Below are positions 24,050 to 28,092 of a stretch of 28,092 nucleotides of DNA, in pieces. The stretch spans positions 1 to 28,092 of the forward strand of contig JBBRDK010000044.1 in the NCBI GenBank assembly GCA_038203955.1, written 5' to 3'. The translations under genes and the position numbers were made by a program. This stretch comes from JALYUA01 sp038203955. GTDB lineage: Bacteria > Acidobacteriota > Thermoanaerobaculia > UBA5066 > Gp7-AA6. A model generated the notes under the pieces. The model made no database searches and was not told the DNA's origin. It worked only from the letters and a program-made list of their open reading frames with translations. Numbering within the stretch: the first letter of the stretch is position 1; every line of letters starts with the position of its first letter.

Positions 24050-24532
24050 CTACGCCCGGGGGCCCGCCAGCCGCTTCAGGCACTTCCTCTCGATCTCCCG
24101 GACGCCGCCGCGCGTCATGTGCGCGGTCTGCATCAGCTCCCGTTGCGTGTAGCCCTCTTCGAAGCGCAGACGGTAGAACCTTCGGAGCGGCCGGGGCAAC
24201 TGTCCCGCTCTCGCCCGGACGAGAAGGAGGGTCTCGCGCGTCGGGGATACCGGAAAACGGGTCAATTCGGCGCCCACGGCCGCCGAGATCCGCTGGGCGC
24301 GCCGGCAGCGCTTGAAGATGTCGACCGCGAGGTGGCTGGCGGTGTGGAAGATCCACGTGGCGTTGACGCGGCGGTCGGGGCCCGCCTTCCAGAGGGCCAG
24401 GCAGAGCTCCTGGTAGAGGTCCGCGCCATCCGCGTCGGAAATACCGTGGGCGAAGGCGACCCGCCGGGCGACCCGGCGGAGATAGGGCAGGCAATCCGAT
24501 TCCAGCCACTCGACGACAGGCTGCTCGAACAT
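24050..24532 (-). CDS. ECF-type sigma-70 family RNA polymerase sigma factor
   Basis: This is a 160-aa sigma factor of the short (region 2 plus region 4) type. Region 2 covers about 10-75, with DADGADLYQELCLALWKA and WIFHTASHLAVDIFKRCRRA; the latter includes the promoter-melting helix. Region 4 (about 105-158) contains the helix-turn-helix EGYTQRELMQTAHMTRGGVREIERKCLKRL. No anti-sigma gene is adjacent. It precedes the CHAT operon in the same direction, with 226 bp to the chosen CHAT start (49 bp to the longer possible start), so it probably controls that operon and perhaps itself. The Shine-Dalgarno is weak. Sigma factors of this size next to CHAT genes occur in other large-genome bacteria. 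Confidence 0.88.
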   Translation of the reverse strand: MFEQPVVEWLESDCLPYLRRVARRVAFAHGISDADGADLYQELCLALWKAGPDRRVNATWIFHTASHLAVDIFKRCRRAQRISAAVGAELTRFPVSPTRETLLLVRARAGQLPRPLRRFYRLRFEEGYTQRELMQTAHMTRGGVREIERKCLKRLAGPRA

Positions 24533-24554
24533 CTGAGGATTTCGTCCTGGCCGG

Positions 24555-24560
24555 ATTCTA
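24555..24560 (-). promoter_or_regulatory. possible -10 element of the sigma factor/CHAT operon
   Basis: TAGAAT followed by CCGGCC lies 22 nt before the sigma-factor ATG on the minus strand. It has the same context as TACAATCCGGC upstream of the cytochrome operon. The -35 region at 17 bp is GC-rich and not canonical, which could mean recognition by an alternative sigma factor. Confidence 0.35.
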
Positions 24561-24639
24561 CATTACAGGACACCTCCCGGGCCGCGCGGAAGGGCGGAAG
24601 CGGTCCGGAGGGCCGGAGGAGAGGAGCGGGCGCGGTTAC

Positions 24640-24660
24640 GGCCCCGGAACGGACGGGGCC
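24640..24660 (-). terminator. GC-rich hairpin after the phosphatase/VCBS gene
   Basis: A perfect 7-bp stem, GGCCCCG/CGGGGCC, with a 7-nt loop begins 4 bp after the stop of the secreted phosphatase gene. There is no T-run after it, so termination may be weak or factor-assisted. The rest of the 132-bp gap to the sigma factor holds that gene's upstream region. Confidence 0.4.
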
Positions 24661-24664
24661 CCCC

Positions 24665-26800
24665 TCACCGGGGACCCGAGATTCTCCAGCCGAGGTCGGG
24701 GACCGCCGGCAGCGCAAACGCGCGCGTGGGAGCCGTCCCGCTCATCTGCCAGACCGTATCGGCGCCCGTCGAGCCGTGGCGCCAGAGGATGTCCGTCTGC
24801 CCGTCGCCCGTGAAGTCCCCGGCGCCGGTGATCTGCCACGCGAGGTCGGACACGGACGGCAGGGCGATCAGCCCCGCGACGGTGGTTCCATTCATCCGCC
24901 AGATCGTGTTCTGCCCCGTCGCCCCGTTGCGCCAGAGGATGTCGGGCTTCCCGTCTCCGTCGAAATCCGCCGCCGCCCCGATCTCCCAGTTGAGATCCGG
25001 AACCGAAGGGATTCCGATCGCGGTCGCGACGTAGGTCCCCGCCATCCGCCAGATCACGTCGGCGCCGCTCGCCGTGTTGCGCCACAGAATGTCGAGCTTT
25101 CCGTCGCCATCGAAGTCCGCCGCCCCCCGGATCTGCCAGTTCAGGTCGAACACCGGCGGCAGCGCGACCTGCGCGATCACGGACGTCCCGTTCATCCGCC
25201 AGATCACGTTCTCTCCCGTCGAGACGTTGCGCCAGAGAATGTCGGTCTTCTGGTCCCCGTCGAAGTCGCCCGCCGCGCCGATCCTCCAGCTTCCGTCGGC
25301 CACGGGCGGGAGCCCGGCGGTCGTCACCCCGCCCTGCGCGTCGACCAGCCACACCGTGTTCTGGCCCGTCCCCGCGTTGCGCCACAGGATGTCCGTCCGG
25401 CCGTTGGAGTCGAAGTCGCTCTTCAATGGCTGGAAACGCAGGATCGTGAAGTCGTCCGCGACGGCGCCCGTCGAAGTCAGAAAACGGGCGTCGAGGCGGC
25501 CTCCGTCGACGTCGAGGACGACAGATCCGAGTTGCGCAGCCGAGAAGTACATCGCGGGGTGATCGAGCGTGCCTCCCCCGAGCCGGCCCGCGGTCCCCGC
25601 GACCACGTATACCGTTCCTTCGTGCGGGTGGACCCCGGCTCTCTTTCGGTAGGCGCCCGTGCCCGATTGCCGGCCGCTGCCGCCATCCTTTTTCATGGAC
25701 GGAGCCAGAGTGGTCGAGACACCGTAGTGACCGTCCAGGAGAAACGATCGCTCGTACGCATGGCTGTGGCCGGTGAGCACGAGGTCGACCCCTCCCGCCT
25801 CGAGGACGGGAAGAGCCGACTGTCGCATCTCGACGAGCTCGCCCTCGACGTCGGAGTCGTGCGACCCCTTGGAATAGGGCGGATGGTGCCAGAAGGCGAC
25901 TTTCCAGGCGCTCGTGTTGGCGGCCAGATCGGACGCGAGCCACGTCAGCATCGGATCCGCCGCTCCGCGCGGACTTCCATAGGAGTCGAGGCAGACGAAG
26001 TGGATGTTGGCGTAGTCGAAGGAGTAGTACGCCTCCGTGCCGGACGCTACCCCTCCGGCCTGGCCCGCCCCGGGGAGCGTGAAGATGTCGTAGTAGGGAC
26101 CCGTCTGCGTCGCGGAGCTCGCGCTGTATCCGTCATGATTGCCGAGCGTCGGCCACAGGAACGTGTTGCGCAGTATCCCGGGAAAGACGTCGAAGACCGC
26201 GGCCTGATACTCCGCGTCGGTGCCGTTGTCATAGGCGTTGTCGCCGAGCATCAGCCAGACGTCGGTTGCGCGGCCCGCCGCGAAGGCGAGATACGAGTCG
26301 CGCACCGCGCGCGCGTTCGCGTCAGCGGTCCCCGAATCTCCCGTCACCCAGATCCGCACGGGCTTCGACGATCCGGGCGAAGGCGCGGTGACGAAAGAGT
26401 GTGTCGCGTCCGCGCCGGCGAGCGTGATCGAGCTCGTCCCGACGGAGTAGTAGTAGCGCGTCGCCGCCGAGAGACCCGATACGGTTATCCGGTGATCGGT
26501 CGTCGACGCCGGATCGGAGGCGGAAGAGCTCAGGGCGGATGCGACCGTCCCGTAACGGACCCGGCTGTCCGTGGCGACATCTGTTCTCCAGCACAGGACG
26601 GCGCTGCCGGGAGTCTGCAGCTGCAGATAGGGCCCCCGCGTCACCGTCTGCGCCAGGAACGTGCGCGGAAGGACGAGAGCGAACGTCACGGTCAGGCAGA
26701 GAGACAGTCTCCTGGCGCCGGAAAGGCGGCCCGCGCGCGCCCGTCTCTCCAGAGAGCGATTCTGAAGAACCGACGCAGAGTCAGAGGGCGCGGTGAGCAT
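24665..26800 (-). CDS. secreted purple-acid-phosphatase-like protein with five VCBS/FG-GAP repeats
   Basis: This is a 711-aa exported protein. An Arg-rich start leads into a signal peptide (LCLTVTFALVLPRTFLAQ, cleavage near 51). Next is a fibronectin-III/purple-acid-phosphatase N-terminal domain (TRGPYLQLQTPGSAVLCWRT to YYYSVG). A metallophosphoesterase domain follows with GDSG, LGDNAYDN, LGNHDG, WHHPPYS and GHSHAYER, a complete two-metal set. The last 250 residues are five 50-residue VCBS/FG-GAP-type repeats with DFDGDGKxDILWRN, Ca-binding blades of a beta-propeller or adhesion module. GGAG lies 8 nt before ATG 26800. It probably hydrolyses phosphate esters outside the cell, held to a surface or matrix by the repeats. 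It follows tRNA-Gly and precedes the sigma factor, but with a hairpin between, so it is probably separate from the CHAT operon. Confidence 0.9.
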   Translation of the reverse strand: MLTAPSDSASVLQNRSLERRARAGRLSGARRLSLCLTVTFALVLPRTFLAQTVTRGPYLQLQTPGSAVLCWRTDVATDSRVRYGTVASALSSSASDPASTTDHRITVSGLSAATRYYYSVGTSSITLAGADATHSFVTAPSPGSSKPVRIWVTGDSGTADANARAVRDSYLAFAAGRATDVWLMLGDNAYDNGTDAEYQAAVFDVFPGILRNTFLWPTLGNHDGYSASSATQTGPYYDIFTLPGAGQAGGVASGTEAYYSFDYANIHFVCLDSYGSPRGAADPMLTWLASDLAANTSAWKVAFWHHPPYSKGSHDSDVEGELVEMRQSALPVLEAGGVDLVLTGHSHAYERSFLLDGHYGVSTTLAPSMKKDGGSGRQSGTGAYRKRAGVHPHEGTVYVVAGTAGRLGGGTLDHPAMYFSAAQLGSVVLDVDGGRLDARFLTSTGAVADDFTILRFQPLKSDFDSNGRTDILWRNAGTGQNTVWLVDAQGGVTTAGLPPVADGSWRIGAAGDFDGDQKTDILWRNVSTGENVIWRMNGTSVIAQVALPPVFDLNWQIRGAADFDGDGKLDILWRNTASGADVIWRMAGTYVATAIGIPSVPDLNWEIGAAADFDGDGKPDILWRNGATGQNTIWRMNGTTVAGLIALPSVSDLAWQITGAGDFTGDGQTDILWRHGSTGADTVWQMSGTAPTRAFALPAVPDLGWRISGPR
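24668..25417 (-). repeat. five 150-bp coding repeats (50-aa VCBS/FG-GAP units)
   Basis: Five in-register 50-residue units each start DF(D/T)..G..(T/L/P)DILWR and contain W(R/L/Q)(M/V) and a closing W(R/Q/E)I. Similarity is also visible in DNA (recurring GCGCCA(G/C)A(G/A)(G/A)ATGTC on the plus strand about every 150 bp). This points to tandem duplication, and copy number may vary between strains. Confidence 0.9.
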
Positions 26801-26957
26801 CGGCTTTTCTCCGGCGTTTCTGGACGGAAAAGTGGCGATCCGGGGACTCGACTCGGAATTTCGTTCAATGGTACGTCAACAAGGGCGCGGATGTCGCGCC
26901 GGGCTCCCTTTGGCCGCAGGCGAGGACCGGAGAGCGTCCAAGGAGAAGTCGTGTAGT

Positions 26958-27032
26958 TGGAGCGGGAAACCGGGGTCGAACCGGCGACATCCACCTTGGC
27001 AAGGTGGCGCTCTACCACTGAGCTATTCCCGC
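26958..27032 (-). tRNA. tRNA-Gly (anticodon GCC)
   Basis: A full cloverleaf can be folded on the minus strand. The acceptor GCGGGAA pairs with TTCCCGC. The D arm is GCTC/GAGC, the anticodon arm CCACC/GGTGG with loop TTGCCAA (anticodon GCC), and the T arm GCCGG/CCGGT with loop TTCGACC. The discriminator is U and the CCA end is encoded in the DNA. This reads GGC and GGU glycine codons. Confidence 0.97.
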
Positions 27033-27069
27033 TCGGGGACGCGAAGAATACCGGGAGCCCGGGCGACGG

Positions 27070-27789
27070 TCAAGCGGTCGGGGCGACCAGCTCCGTTGCG
27101 GTTCCGCCGCAGTGGCTGCAGACCCGGATGATGGTCGCCCCGAATTTTTTCTCGGGAGAGCATTCCTCGCAGAGGGGTCGGGAGCTGTCGCGGCAGCGGA
27201 AGTGCGCGACCCGTTCGGTGTGGGTCCGGCAGCAGGTCGGCGGCATCACACGGGAGGTCTTGCGGAGGGCGAAAAGGGACTTCAAGAACGGCAGGTCGAC
27301 GGCGGGAACGGGCTCGGCCTCGTCCATGCGGACTCTGTCCTTCTCGTCCACCTCTCCGCTGCGGATCAGGTTTCGCATGGAGCGCCTGTCGAACACGTCC
27401 GCTTCGAAGCCCGGCTTCTCCACCCGAAAGCGCACGTTCTCGGAGCCCGCGCCGGTGCCCTCCTCGAGGGTCAGCGCCGGCATCGAGGGCGATTCGCGGG
27501 CAGGGGCGGCGGCGGGCGGAGGAGGGGACGGCGCGCGCGGCGGGGCGGAAGAGGCGGCCGCGGAACGCGGCATCGACGCCGGTGCCGGATCCGCGGCGGC
27601 AGAAGCCGGAGGCTTCTCCTGGAGACGCGCGTACACCCTGGCTTCATCGCGGGAGGGAAAGTCCATCGGCTGCTTGCAGTGCGGACACCGGAACCGGGCC
27701 TGGACGGGCGGAATGCGCTCGAGCAGGATGGAAAAGCTTCCGGCGCAGCTGGGGCAGGTGAAGGTGTAACTGAGGTCGGAATCTGCCAA
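27070..27789 (-). CDS. zinc-ribbon protein with GYF-like and B-box-like modules
   Basis: This is a 239-aa protein. An N-terminal zinc ribbon has Cys12, 15, 35 and 38 (TCPSC and FRCPHC, as in MJ0042-type zinc fingers). A long Ala/Pro linker (about 60-118) follows. Residues about 125-185 (VRFRVEKPGFEADVF, RSMRNLIRSGEVDEKDRVR) resemble the GYF_2-like domain found in gliding and regulatory proteins of delta-proteobacteria and Acidobacteria. The C-terminus is cysteine-rich (TCCRTHTERVAHFRC, PLCEEC, RVCSHCGG), like a B-box zinc finger. No membrane helix is seen. The start is TTG 27789 with GGAG 7 nt upstream; upstream in-frame sequence looks non-coding. The likely role is protein binding or scaffolding; no catalytic function is evident. 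It lies 37 bp upstream of tRNA-Gly. Confidence 0.75.
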   Translation of the reverse strand: MADSDLSYTFTCPSCAGSFSILLERIPPVQARFRCPHCKQPMDFPSRDEARVYARLQEKPPASAAADPAPASMPRSAAASSAPPRAPSPPPPAAAPARESPSMPALTLEEGTGAGSENVRFRVEKPGFEADVFDRRSMRNLIRSGEVDEKDRVRMDEAEPVPAVDLPFLKSLFALRKTSRVMPPTCCRTHTERVAHFRCRDSSRPLCEECSPEKKFGATIIRVCSHCGGTATELVAPTA

Positions 27790-27878
27790 TGAATTTCTCC
27801 GAGGAGAGAAAATCTTAGCATGAGGCAACCGGGCCGTCGCGGAGCCTCGTGCGCTCGAATCGTCGAAGGGCGGCGCTT

Positions 27879-28092
27879 CTAGCGTCGGCGGGGCAACGCG
27901 AGAGGGCGAGACGGCGCTTCGAACGCGCCGCGGAAAAGACGGATCGATACCGCGCCGTTCTGTTCGAGGATGGAGACGACGTCGAAGCGCCGCAGGCCGG
28001 GAGCCGGTCGGGCCCTCTGGAGCCACGCCTCGGCGGCGCGGTGGATCCGGCGCTGCTTCTCCTCGTTCACGGATTCTTCGGGGAGACCGAAC
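27879..28092 (-). CDS. YraN (UPF0102) family protein, C-terminal part
   Basis: About 70 residues of the C-terminus lie in the window; the N-terminal half, with the nuclease-like core, is beyond base 28092. The visible part reads FGLPEESVNEEKQRRIHRAAEAW, then LRRFDVVSILEQNG and IRLFRGAF. This follows the YraN family ending (...V..K..R...AA..., RFDVV, I..AF). YraN proteins have an endonuclease-like fold, and their exact role remains unsettled. The GTG inside NEEKQ context could be mistaken for a start, but the frame is open upstream with family-like residues. The gap between this gene and the zinc-ribbon gene (27790-27878) holds nothing recognisable. Confidence 0.8.
   Translation of the reverse strand, partial: FGLPEESVNEEKQRRIHRAAEAWLQRARPAPGLRRFDVVSILEQNGAVSIRLFRGAFEAPSRPLALPRRR

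Noticed and set aside
21613..24315. 900-residue open frame on the plus strand opposite the first CHAT gene
   Set aside because: Arg/Glu/His-rich mirror of the CHAT gene, which itself has clear catalytic motifs.
24668..25417. Regular ~150-bp DNA repeats considered as a CRISPR-like or mobile array
   Set aside because: They encode in-register VCBS/FG-GAP units within one reading frame; unit size and divergence do not fit CRISPR.
23768..26956. 1062-residue open frame on the plus strand
   Set aside because: Mirror of the sigma factor and phosphatase/VCBS genes; its apparent repeats are the antisense of the VCBS units.
26958..27032. tRNA-Gly as a possible integration site for a mobile island
   Set aside because: No integrase gene and no second copy of the tRNA 3' end was noticed within the window.

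Overview
The window is about 28 kb of very GC-rich (roughly 68-70%), densely coded bacterial chromosome. It holds 20 protein genes (two cut by the window edges) and one tRNA-Gly(GCC). No prophage, transposase, plasmid gene or CRISPR array was seen. The style points to a large-genome soil or sediment bacterium, perhaps Acidobacteriota (Thermoanaerobaculia-like) or Myxococcota: high GC, CHAT proteases, VCBS-repeat exoproteins, heptamer simple repeats, GTG/TTG starts and a CarH-type regulator. That placement is inference only; the window has no rRNA or marker gene to settle it.

Layout. (1) 1-1771: glycogen branching enzyme GlgB on the minus strand, missing its C-terminus. (2) 1918-3577: a MerR/B12-binding CarH-like predicted photoreceptor, divergent from a small protein with a phage-type ABA-sandwich domain and a zinc ribbon. 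(3) 3659-5636: a two-gene redox unit, a membrane cytochrome b and a Tat-exported SorA/YedY-type molybdopterin oxidoreductase, overlapping by 14 nt. (4) 5653-7229: seven copies of a 7-bp repeat, a small unknown protein and a RelA/SpoT-type HD-domain protein that has lost its metal ligands. (5) 7306-10346: three minus-strand genes for predicted metalloenzymes without export signals (HEXXE zincin-like protein, calcineurin-like phosphoesterase, astacin-like metzincin). (6) 10347-10661: a divergent control region with 16-bp iterons and a palindrome. (7) 10662-17047: a five-gene plus-strand operon with two GMC/cholesterol-oxidase-like flavoproteins, an alpha/beta hydrolase with a Cys-type nucleophile box, an acetoacetate-decarboxylase-family protein and a small cholesterol-oxidase-associated domain. 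It is probably an oxidation module for a sterol-like or other hydrophobic substrate.

(8) 17055-24560 is the most striking region. It is a compact minus-strand operon with the order ECF sigma factor, CHAT protease with a CBS-like N-terminus, two-TM coiled-coil protein, membrane-anchored PhnD-like solute-binding protein, and a CHAT protease fused to a PAP2/Aur1-type membrane lipid phosphatase. The last four genes are 12 bp apart, 2 bp apart and overlapping by ATGA. The set reads as a periplasmic sensor, a membrane relay, a protease and a membrane-lipid effector under its own sigma factor. I propose it as a candidate undescribed stress, conflict or cell-death system.

(9) 24665-28092: a secreted purple-acid-phosphatase-like protein with five 50-residue VCBS/FG-GAP repeats, tRNA-Gly, a zinc-ribbon/B-box-like protein, and the C-terminal part of a YraN (UPF0102) protein.
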